Assembly (NCBI GenBank): GCA_007115705.1 | Contig: QXEO01000149.1 | Location: forward strand, 794,450 to 858,449 | DNA length: 64,000 nt | Origin: Dactylis glomerata | Taxonomy: Eukaryota > Streptophyta > Magnoliopsida > Poales > Poaceae | Reading direction: 5' to 3' | Shown here: positions 32,001-40,858 of the stretch, in pieces | Numbering within the stretch: the stretch's first letter is position 1 | Layout of the letters: the number at the start of each line of letters is the position of its first letter | Made by a program: the position numbers and the translations under genes | Notes under the pieces: model-generated | Database searches by the model: none | The model's input: the letters and a program-made list of their open reading frames with translations, nothing else | Told to the model about the DNA's origin: nothing

Positions 32001-35000
32001 AACTACTCAATAACTACTCAGTAATCAGTTAATAAAAGTATAATCCATCGGAAAAAAGTCAGATTCACAGTTTGGATTTCATATGACTAGGAATATGTTC
32101 ATAATATTACAGGGTGTGGGCTGATCCAGACCCACTCAATTTAACTGATAATAAGAGAAATTTAAAAGGCTATAAATGTACATGTATTACACCAAGTCAA
32201 ATCAAATTAAAATGGGATATCAAGTCAAGTTGCATCTCTTCGATGCAGAGGCTGGGGACTGCCCATTTTGAAAAAAAGATCAAGTCAAGTTGCACTAACA
32301 AGATGAATCATGCAATCACTTTCAGTTTTGAGACAAAAATCAGATATGCAAATTTACAAAAATAATGTACATATATGTGCCAATGCAGATGCGCAGGTTG
32401 ATAACTAGTTGGTATACTCCCAACATTTTTCAGCTCCATTTGTATAATAAAGCTCCTTGTGCAACTATCCAGCACATGGATCAAATAAACAATCAAGCAG
32501 CACAGCATATCGCATCACCTAAGCTCCATAGTCGCTAACGTCAGAGTAAACTTGCACATAACCTACCAAGTACCAACACTACGACTCTATGAGAGGCCAG
32601 TAAGTAAGCGGCTGCGTGGATAAGGTGGGAACAAGCAGGGAGGAAAGGTGAGCACCATCACACAGGTAAAGTTGATTAACCTATAATTCAGTCTCACCAC
32701 GACTTACCTCAAAGAATACTCAAAACAATCACGGTTTAATGGTGCTAATAAGCACACAGTCATCAAGAATCTAGCATATGTTAAGCAAGGAAAGACCTAA
32801 AGGTACATGAACAAATGATACATGATAAAAGAAGTAAAGAACACAAAGAGTCATAAGATGAGAGCCAGACAGTAAAACAGAAGTCCCGCCATATAGTACA
32901 TAAGCTCAACCGAGTCAAGAAAGTAAAAGAGCGCCCGTTCCACCTTGGCAGACCAAATCTTTGGACTAGGCAGGATTGGGAAAGGGGGGAATATATATAA
33001 GACACTGCTGGGCCCAGACATATTTATCCAGCCATGAATTCTCAGCAATATTGAAGGAAATATTGATATTGATCAGAAATAGCAACCCAAATATGGGAAA
33101 AAGGAAATAATACATTTGCCTGATGCTTCAGCAACAATTCCACCATTCTCACATTTCCATTATAAGCAGCAATGCTTAGTGGTGTTCCTTGTGCACATGT
33201 AGGGTTAACATAAGCTCCACTGGACAATAATAACTCTGCTATTTCACAGGTATCTGGATGAAATAAATGAAAATGCTCATGTCACATTCCGTCGAGGATA
33301 TATTACAAAGAATGCAAAAGATCACTTATTACCTCGGGTGTTAGCTGCCCATAACCTGGCTCCCTCTGAGTTGGCCTGTGTTCCTGGATAAACGATTTAG
33401 TAGCTTACTATGTGCCAATATGTGTAGGACTGCTAACGAAACTGGAAAAACTTCAAAAGTAATGTCCATGTGTTTTTTATTTATATGTTTAGTAAGTAAA
33501 ATATAACCATGCCCAAGCGCCTAGTATTCCAAAAATATATCTACAGGACATTTCCACAAACCTACAAGCTAACTGAGAAAATTATGGCAGCATTGGTAGG
33601 ACCTAAAAAGGCTTTTCTGCAGTTGGCCAACAAAACCTAATCCGGACAAATGGTTAAGCATAGGGAACACAGCAAACAAAAAAAAAAGTATCTAACCGTA
33701 CCAAACCAGCTGGACCAAAATTGTTTTCCAACCTAAGGGCTGGCACTAGGAGCCCTACTTCGAGTGTTGTTCAATTTTACTTATGTGTTTTGATCGAGGA
33801 AAAACGTTATGCACATCACATACTGTTGAACTAGCTACCTGATGAATAGATAAAACATCAAATGACAATAGTTTCTACTGTCTCTAGATTGACGACACTA
33901 CCTATTACCCGAAGAAATGCATCGCTAATAAACGTAGTTGTCACCACCTTTAGTTAATCACTAGAAAAGTACCATGTGCAAGACAATAAAACTGAAGAGC
34001 TGAAATTTACTGCAGGACATACATCATAACAAGTTTTGGGTTAGATATGAAGCAGAAGGGTTCAGGCAAGATGAATAAAGCTACGGGTGATAAAAACAGA
34101 ACAAACATACACAGGGGCAAAATAGAACCTTCTGTTGCAGCATAATGCAGCGCAGTAACCCCATTTATATTTGTTTTGTTTGGCTTAGCACCATGGTCAA
34201 GAAGAAACCTTACAACAGATGTAGATCCACAACCAGATACTGCATATGATAGAGGCGGTATACCTAGCAAAGAGCATAAGAATGGCAAACATTTTGATCA
34301 GAACAATTTGTGCTTCCAACCAACAAAAAGCGACAGATAATCAAGAGCAGCTGCATACTAAATCATCACACGAGTAGGTGCTACACATGAGGAAAACAGA
34401 AATACCTCCCTGGTTTACTGCAAAAACTGTAAATCACAAAATGTTATAGAGCATCCTACCCATCAAAGAAAGTATGGTTTTTTTTTTATCACAGGCCCCA
34501 CTAAGCGACACTCTGCAACATCTCTAGTTTGGTTTGTGTTCAGAATTTAAACTGATAGGTGGTGATCAGGTGACGACCTGCAGCCTCTTGGGAAACAAAG
34601 GCACCCTTGAGCAGCATCAGCATTTGCAGAATCTTGATGCTTAGAAAGAACTAACTACCAATGCCACTCCAAAACAACCGTTTTTCCTGTGTTCCAGTGC
34701 ACAAACTGGGTCACCTCAGCAAACAAACAAATACTTTAAAAAATCACTCCGTGGCCTTGCCTTGGCACTCTGCATCTCTGAACCAATCCAGCACCATCGG
34801 TGCTACCAGTAACGAATAAATTACCATCGTCCCCAGGGGCGTTGACGTTGAGGCGGAGTTCCTCGACCAGGAACTTGCACATCTCCAACCTGCCGGCCCA
34901 CGCCGCCATGTGGAGAGGCCCACGGCCGCGGAACTGCGGGTGCTTGATAGCCGCCAGCGTCTCTTCCACGCCTTTCCCCGACTTCCTCAGCTGCCTCACG

Positions 35001-35245
35001 AGCCCTGCACGGATATAATCTCGTCAGATCCACGAGCACCAGGACATGATCAGCCGGCGGGGGGCGCGGCGGGGCTTACTCCTGACTGCGGGGATGTCGC
35101 CGACGGCAGCGTCGTTGAGCGTCTGTACGGCCGACCATTCATCCTTGGAGAGCGTGCGGTTGTTCCCGATCCTCACCCGCCGCCGGGATGTGATCGCGGA
35201 GACGCCGACCTGCCTCATCCTGGGCTCTGGATGGGATGGGGCCAT
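29099..35245 (-). CDS. Ankyrin-repeat and TPR protein, multi-exon
   Basis: Minus-strand exons in order: 35245-35080, 35004-34825, 34263-34129, (33383-33333), 33253-33114, 31256-31170, 31056-30931, 29947-29843, 29755-29606, 29430-29260, 29170-29099. All boundaries are GT-AG and in phase: 460 codons with the bracketed exon, 443 without it. About seven ankyrin repeats run from GPLHMAAWAG to GRTAAEIAATQG. A TPR region follows (GDAAFEENDYADALALYTK, EIDPDDSTLYAKRSLCW, GEEDKALDDA). Both domain types bind proteins; the TPR part resembles co-chaperone TPRs that bind Hsp70/Hsp90 tails, so a co-chaperone or adaptor role is an inference. No signal peptide or membrane segment is visible, so it is probably cytosolic. 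A 16-residue segment before the TPR is tandemly duplicated. The bracketed exon interrupts an ankyrin repeat and is probably alternative or false. Confidence 0.88.
32235..32278 (+). mobile_element. 44-bp LINE 3' stub with 16-bp target duplication
   Basis: ATCAAGTCAAGTTGCA occurs at 32219-32234 and again at 32279-32294. Between them are 44 bp including CGATGCAGAGGCTGGGG and an A-run, the tail also seen at about 10210. It is an extremely short, dead-on-arrival non-LTR insertion. It sits in the long intron between ankyrin exons (31257-33113). Confidence 0.88.
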
Positions 35246-35409
35246 GGAAGCTTCTAGAAGACTAGGGTTTGGCGACGAAGTCGAGGCGGAGTGGGTGGGG
35301 AACGGGGAATGGGGAATGGAAAAAAGGCGGGAAGCGTGACGGAGAGGGCGGTGCTTCCGTACGAGGGGTGACGCTACTGGCTGGCCGACGAAGGCAGCCT
35401 ATGAGCATG

Positions 35410-35669
35410 CATAGTTAAAAAACCAGACCGGCTCATTAGTTGAACCGAACCGAAACCAAACAATATTGTCGGTTTGTTAAGCGTACAGGACCGCACCTGC
35501 CATTGAATCAGAAAAAACTTGGAACCAGTATTGCAGCATTTACAAGTAAATATATCATTTTATATCTTAAAAAACCAGATAGTGAACTAGTGAACCAGTA
35601 CTCCAGTCAGTAAAAAGCTGAACCGAGAGCCTCACCGGTTCGATCATCGGTTCGGTTTTTTAAACTATG
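35410..35669. mobile_element. MULE-like MITE upstream of the ankyrin-TPR gene
   Basis: The ends CATAGTTAAAAAACC and GGTTTTTTAAACTATG are inverted. The flanks CTATGAGCATG (35399-35409) and CTATGAGGATG (35670-35680) look like a 9-11 bp target duplication with one mismatch, typical of Mutator-like elements. The body has further CCGGTT/AACCG words. It starts 165 bp upstream of the gene's ATG. Confidence 0.7.
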
Positions 35670-35680
35670 CTATGAGGATG

Positions 35681-36398
35681 CGATAGTGGGGGTACGCCTG
35701 TACTCTGACCTAGTCGGAGCGTACCGGACGCCGCACACCCTGTGGCTCGTAGTGGGCTTGGCCCATATCATGTGTTCGGACTATTTCGCGCGTTTGAATG
35801 AGAGAGCTCACGACGGCCAAACGAGAGAGGTCACGAAGTCAACAAGAGATTTCATGAGGCCCAAACAAGCACTGGTGGCATGGGCCCCAGCGCCACCATG
35901 TGTCCTTTGGTCCTCGGACATCCGATGACGTCCGTCTTCATCACAGCTTGACCAGCTTGACCTAAAAATACCTATATAAAGACCCCCCCCCCAAGGCGTT
36001 CCCTCAAAGAGGCGGCGGAGAAATACGAAATAGAGAAACATAGGCTGTTCCAGAGAAGATTGGAGGGGGAAACGTTGCCGAAGTCGCCTCCGGTCGCTTC
36101 TCCAACCTCTCCGACATCACCAACACCGCCATCATCATAAAGAGGGAGTAGTCCACCTCTGGACTATGGGTTTGCGGCAGTAGCTTGTTCTATTTCTCTC
36201 TTATGATATGATGTTTAGATGCCATATGAGCTGCCCAACATGATTATGGCACATATTATGTAATTCCTATATGGTGGATCTTTCTTTTATTAGATGATCT
36301 ATGAGATGTGATATGTTATTATGTTCTTGATGTATGAGTGGTCGCATATTGTTACCCCATTCTTTATTACTTGTTCTGATCCAACATGTATGCGAGAG
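35681..36398 (+). other. Unidentified repeat-like sequence with TATA box, split by the gypsy element
   Basis: TATATAAA at 35974-35981 is followed by a C-run and sequence resembling a transcript leader. The region continues across the gypsy insertion at 51362-51991. The look is that of an older repeat, perhaps an LTR, into which the retrotransposon jumped. I could not classify it. Confidence 0.4.
36394..36398. repeat. Target-site duplication (left) of gypsy element 1
   Basis: GAGAG precedes the 5' LTR and is repeated exactly after the 3' LTR at 51357-51361. Confidence 0.95.
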
Positions 36399-37323
36399 TG
36401 TCGGGGGGATAACCCCCGGTAGGGTCAAGAGACTAGAAAGACACAAAGTCTATGGTTGACTTATGCCGAGTTATCAAGAAAGGGCCTGGCCGGAATATAA
36501 GAGCATCGGCCAGGCCGGCATATGTGTGTATCCCGGCTAATACTTGGATATGCCGGTATAGCCGGAATACTGGTATATGTGTGCCGGCATATACTTAGAT
36601 ATGCCGGCCTAACCATTTGGTGTGTTGTGCAGGAGCAGGGGAGGCCGGATTACCCGACCCTCGTAGGTCGTTGGTCCGGCATATATGTCCTGGGTATGGC
36701 CAACGGTCATATCCGGGATACTTAAGTCAACCAAGGTGTCACATCCCTACAATCAAGGAAGAAAACATCCAAGCATGGTAGCAGAGTAAGATGGCAGGGT
36801 GCACAGTGGAGGTTACCTACCCTCACTGTGCACAAGTACGAGCTCACCGCACAGAGGTAAGGCCACAGTTCAAGAGGTACAAGGTACAGGGATATGGCGT
36901 CCCATCGAGAGCAATCAGGGGCGAAGTCAAGGGTCTCTGCCATCGTCACCAGCTCCTGTTTGGAGTGTAGCCCGTGTCTTGTGGTCTTGTATGACCGTTG
37001 TAACCCTGGCCACCACTATATAAGGTGGCATAGGGAGCCCTGGTAAAGGGTTGGTCACTCTGTGTTCCTACACTTAGCAGTTCATCTTCCTTCTCTAGCA
37101 GAGAGCTTGGAAGCACCATTGTTGTGTACTACATCGACCCAAATATACAATCAGTAGAGCAGGAGTAGGGGTGTTATCTCCTTACGAGAGCCCCGAACCT
37201 GGGTAGATCAGTGTCTCTTTCTGTCGTGCTTTTTAGCTCGTTCCCCTCTCCCGAATCCTCCAGCAGCTAGTTCGGCCCCCATTTAAGCCATCCTATGGCA
37301 TATGTTGTTTCACCACGACGACA
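36399..37323 (+). repeat. 5' LTR of gypsy element 1 (925 bp)
   Basis: It starts TGTCGGGGGGATAACCCCCG (a small palindrome) and ends CACCACGACGACA. TATATAAG at 37017-37024 is the likely promoter. Compared with the 3' LTR I see two substitutions (37154, 37207) and one missing C near 37190. Short open frames in the LTR are not genes. Confidence 0.95.
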
Positions 37324-37343
37324 TTTGGCGCCCACCGTGGGGC
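37324..37343 (+). promoter_or_regulatory. Primer binding site of gypsy element 1
   Basis: TTTGGCGCCCACCGTGGGGC directly follows the 5' LTR. TGGCGCC at this place is the usual start of tRNA-primed binding sites in plant Ty3/gypsy elements. I did not assign the tRNA. Confidence 0.6.
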
Positions 37344-37351
37344 AGATCGAT

Positions 37352-40300
37352 ATGCTGGGCGGAGTGTTCATTCGGACGGGGTCTGTGATAGCAGCTTCGG
37401 GAGTGCGCGTGGTCTCTGGCCTCGTCCAGAGGCTAGGCTCGCTCAGTTTCGTCAGTGACAACGCCGGTTGTCTCGGTGGCCGGCCGTTCCCCAGGGATGG
37501 CCGGATTATGTCTTTCGGTTCCCACGAGGTGTACGTGGGGACTGAGAGAATTTGCAGGAAGGAGGTGCTGGTGGCGTCGGATCCTCCGTCACATCGGCTG
37601 GCTCACGCTGGGCGTAGCGCTCGCTCAGTAGAGCCGGCTGAGGTGATGATGGCCGGCACATCCGTGCCGCCGGCGGAAGATGCCGGCAAAGCAGCAGCGG
37701 CCGGAGCTTCTCCTCCGGAGCCGCCGAAGGTCAAGAGGTCGGCGCGTCCTCCGTTGGAGCGTGCGGAGAACCTGGCCGGCACTTCCGGTGTGCCGGCTAG
37801 GGGCGAGGTTCTTCTTCCCATCATCGACCGGCTTCTCGAGCCGGTGCGATCCGGCGTTGATCCGGAGCAGACAAGGGAGGTCCTGGAGGGATCTCGTCAG
37901 GCCCTCGTCGACGAGGCCCTGGCCATGAACCAGGAGCGCGAACGGTTTAACCGGCAACTCCGTGAGTATGAGGCAGCCCATGGTTTTACTCCTGTAGTAA
38001 TCCGGCCTAGCCGGATAGAAGAGGTTAGAACTAGAGGCAGAAATCTTAATGCTGAGATAGGAAAAGATGCTAGAGATAAGAGTCATACCGCAACTAGTAC
38101 TGTGCCTAAGGTAGTCTATAGTTCGCCAGTAAAGAACCTTAGAGCGGCGGCCGAGGTAGCTAAGGATTTATCTTGTTTATCCGGCGAAGCACTGCGTGAG
38201 CAGCAAGCCCGGCTTAACCAACTTTTGTCTGAAGCTACAAAGCAGCAGGAGGCCTTTAAGAAGGCAAACCCGGGTGCCGGGGCGTCTCAGTACATTGTGT
38301 CGGCGGGAGGTGCCGGCGCGAGGTCGAGGGGCCAAGCCTCGTCCCCGCATCCTAGCGCCCGGCGTGCCGGAAGTGTGACCTCTGGCCGCCGGGACAAGCA
38401 GATCCAGGTGTACGATCCGGCTGTCGCCGGAAAGCAGGCGATGGTGCAGAAGAATGTCGGCCAAGCTGACAAGTATGTCGGCAGCAAGAAGCCCGGCCAG
38501 AGTGTGCCGGCCGGGCATGAAGCAGGCGCGGCCGGTGGTGGCCGGAGTAACAGTGCAGCCCGGCGTCAGCAACAGGGCGCCGGAGGTGCAGCGCAGCAGC
38601 AGGGTGCAGGCCATCCGGGACATCGAGAGGATGACGGCAATTCCGCCCTTGCCAGGGCGGGATATCAGCAGCAGCACCAGCAAGGCCGGCATAGTGAGCA
38701 GCATCAGCCGGAGCAGCAGCAGCAGATGATCGCAGGCCCAATAGCATCCCGGCTTGGACCTCGGTCCTTGGAAGCCAATGATGCACGTTTCAAGCTGGAC
38801 AAGATCCACCAATCAGAGTTGGTGGAGAGACAAGGAGCTCCGGGCCCTATGTGTTTCGGACCCCGGATTATGGGGGAGCCGGTGCCTTACTTCTTCCAGC
38901 TCGCGCGTGGCGCGAGGACATATAATGGCAGTACGAAGCCGGAAGATTGGTTGGAGGATTACTCCACAGCGGTGAACATCGCCGGAGGAAACCTCAGATG
39001 GGCGGTACGATATGTGCCGCAGATGTTGGAAGGTCCAGCCAGGATATGGCTGAATAATTTGCCGGCCGGGAGTATCAACGGCTGGATTGATTTCGAAGAG
39101 CAGTTTGTGTCGAACTTTACCAGTACATACAAGAGGCCCAACCGTCCGCAGCAGCTGGCTAACTGCCGGCAAGGAGTGAATGAGACTGACCGTGACTATC
39201 TGACCAGGTGGTGCACGTTGCGCAATTCCTGCGAAGGAATCAATGAGCAGCAGGCCATCATGTGGTTCGCTCATGGGTGCCGGCATGGCACCATGCTGTG
39301 GCAAAAGCTTCAGAGGCAAATGCCGGCCACGCTGGCCGAAACAATCAAGATCGCTGATAGTTATGCTCTGGGAGATCCCATGCAGCCCAGTCTCGATTCA
39401 CAAGGACAGGGGCAAACCCAGGGGAACACCAGCAATGCCGGGAGATCAGGGCAATATTATCGCACTGATAACCGGAACAAGAGAAGAGATGAAAGGCCGG
39501 ATCACCGGTATGGGGCAGCACAAGTTGCAGCTGTGGAGGAAGAGCAAGGGGGCGCCGGCAGTAGCCAGCGTCCGAGATATGAGGACTATCAGCAGCCTCA
39601 GCAGCAGCCGCAGCAGCAAGCACAGCCGTTCCAGAAGAAGAATGTCTGGACCAACAAGAATGCCGGCGGAGCCGCCGGCCAGAAGAAGCAGTGGCCGAAG
39701 TATACTGTGGGTCTTGCCATGGACAAGCCTTGTGTGTTCCACACATTCCAGCCGGGAAAGCCGGCAAACCATTTGACAAGGAACTGTTCGTGGCTGGACG
39801 ACATATTAGCAGGTCGTGCAGGTCCCTGGGGACCGGCTAGACCCTCTGTCCCGGCAGCTCCATCGCCGTTGACAGGTGCCAATACGATTGCAGTCCCACC
39901 TAGGCCGGTTAATCCCGGGAATCAGAGCAACGCCGGAAATGCCGGCGTAAATCAAGTTGACCAGAGCTATAATCCGGAATATAACGCCGGAGGCCCAGGA
40001 GCGGGCCGGAATGAGTACAAGGAGTATGATCAGAGCTATATGGTCTTTGAGACCGAGAGAACAGACAAGCAGAGCTTGTACCGGCGGTGTCTGGAGGTGA
40101 ATGCCGTTATGTCGGCTGTGCCAAAGCTGATGTACTGGTCTGACCAGGCTGTTGGTTGGGACAGGGCAGATCATCCCCGGATCATGCCAAATCCCGGCGG
40201 ATATGCTCTGGTGATGGATCCGACATTCGTCGGGCCGGCTAATAACGTAAGATTCAGCAAGGTCCTCATTGATAATGGAAGCAGCATCAACATCATGTAT

Positions 40301-40858
40301 CGGGATACGATGGAGAAGCTGGGAATCAAGGAAAATATGCTGGAACCGAGCAAGACCACGTTCCACGGCATTGTGCCGGGACTTTCGTGTGCGCCGATGG
40401 GCAAGATCCGGATGGATGTGATGTTTGGCAGCCGGGATAACTGCAGGGTGGAAAACCTCATGTTCGAGGTGGTTGATCTGGAGAGCCCCTACCATGCTTT
40501 GCTGGGTAGACCGGCACTGGCAAAATTCATGGCCTCTACGCATGTGGCGTATCTGAAGATGAAGATGCCGGGACCCAAAGGAGTGATCACCATCATTGGT
40601 GATTACAAGCGTTCGATGGCATGTGCCACCGCCGGATCCAATCTGGCCGAGACTCTGATCATTGCAGAGGAGAGGAAGAGGCTCAAGCGAGCAGTGGAGA
40701 TTGCTGAGACGGTCGTGGCCGGCAAATCTATGCCGGGCATGACAAATCCCGGTGGCAGCGTTTCTTTTCAAGTGAGTAAGGAAGTCAAAAAGGTGCCTCT
40801 GGATGAAGCTTTCCCGGAGCGCCATGCCCTGGTTGGGGCAAGTTTGGATCCCAAATAG
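37352..40858 (+). CDS. gag-pro: Gag-protease polyprotein of gypsy element 1
   Basis: The frame is open through the LTR junction. The first ATG after the LTR is at 37352, giving up to 1168 codons; the true start could be a later Met. The first third is Ala/Pro/Gly/Gln-rich and variable. The conserved retrotransposon gag domain lies at about 38850-39360 (W..DY, RIWLNNLP, FVSNFTSTYKRP). A short Cys/His segment follows near 39730-39790. The aspartic protease is near 40255-40310 (VLIDNGSSINIMY, with Asn where most relatives have Gly or Thr), with an ALLGRPALAKF block further on. The frame ends at TAG 40856-40858, in frame with pol. Confidence 0.9.
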   Translation: MLGGVFIRTGSVIAASGVRVVSGLVQRLGSLSFVSDNAGCLGGRPFPRDGRIMSFGSHEVYVGTERICRKEVLVASDPPSHRLAHAGRSARSVEPAEVMMAGTSVPPAEDAGKAAAAGASPPEPPKVKRSARPPLERAENLAGTSGVPARGEVLLPIIDRLLEPVRSGVDPEQTREVLEGSRQALVDEALAMNQERERFNRQLREYEAAHGFTPVVIRPSRIEEVRTRGRNLNAEIGKDARDKSHTATSTVPKVVYSSPVKNLRAAAEVAKDLSCLSGEALREQQARLNQLLSEATKQQEAFKKANPGAGASQYIVSAGGAGARSRGQASSPHPSARRAGSVTSGRRDKQIQVYDPAVAGKQAMVQKNVGQADKYVGSKKPGQSVPAGHEAGAAGGGRSNSAARRQQQGAGGAAQQQGAGHPGHREDDGNSALARAGYQQQHQQGRHSEQHQPEQQQQMIAGPIASRLGPRSLEANDARFKLDKIHQSELVERQGAPGPMCFGPRIMGEPVPYFFQLARGARTYNGSTKPEDWLEDYSTAVNIAGGNLRWAVRYVPQMLEGPARIWLNNLPAGSINGWIDFEEQFVSNFTSTYKRPNRPQQLANCRQGVNETDRDYLTRWCTLRNSCEGINEQQAIMWFAHGCRHGTMLWQKLQRQMPATLAETIKIADSYALGDPMQPSLDSQGQGQTQGNTSNAGRSGQYYRTDNRNKRRDERPDHRYGAAQVAAVEEEQGGAGSSQRPRYEDYQQPQQQPQQQAQPFQKKNVWTNKNAGGAAGQKKQWPKYTVGLAMDKPCVFHTFQPGKPANHLTRNCSWLDDILAGRAGPWGPARPSVPAAPSPLTGANTIAVPPRPVNPGNQSNAGNAGVNQVDQSYNPEYNAGGPGAGRNEYKEYDQSYMVFETERTDKQSLYRRCLEVNAVMSAVPKLMYWSDQAVGWDRADHPRIMPNPGGYALVMDPTFVGPANNVRFSKVLIDNGSSINIMYRDTMEKLGIKENMLEPSKTTFHGIVPGLSCAPMGKIRMDVMFGSRDNCRVENLMFEVVDLESPYHALLGRPALAKFMASTHVAYLKMKMPGPKGVITIIGDYKRSMACATAGSNLAETLIIAEERKRLKRAVEIAETVVAGKSMPGMTNPGGSVSFQVSKEVKKVPLDEAFPERHALVGASLDPK
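40856..40858 (+). other. In-frame TAG between protease and reverse transcriptase, possible readthrough site
   Basis: TAG followed by GAAAGC separates gag-pro from pol, which continue in the same frame. The same nine bases, TAGGAAAGC, stand at the corresponding place (55277-55285) in gypsy element 2. In element 1 it is the only interruption of the whole plus-strand coding region. Programmed stop-codon readthrough is a known way for retroelements to set the Gag to Pol ratio; that it operates here is an inference. Confidence 0.55.

Noticed and set aside
35005..35019. Alternative acceptor at 35020 for ankyrin exon 2
   Set aside because: It also keeps the frame, but the canonical CAG acceptor just before 35004 is better and leaves a normal 75-nt intron.
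36522..37023. Short ORFs in the LTRs of gypsy element 1 (repeated at 50554-51055)
   Set aside because: They are identical in both LTRs because the LTRs are identical, and they show no protein features.
37295..37351. ATG at 37295 as start of gag
   Set aside because: It lies inside the 5' LTR. The frame is open across the junction only by chance, and the first Met after the LTR is at 37352.
38177..38812. Long minus-strand frames opposite gag and pol (also 39806-40963)
   Set aside because: They are shadows of GC-rich coding sequence in the other frame, with no domain, start context or splice structure. The antisense gene at 44996-49405 is different because it joins seven exons in phase and has a recognisable domain.
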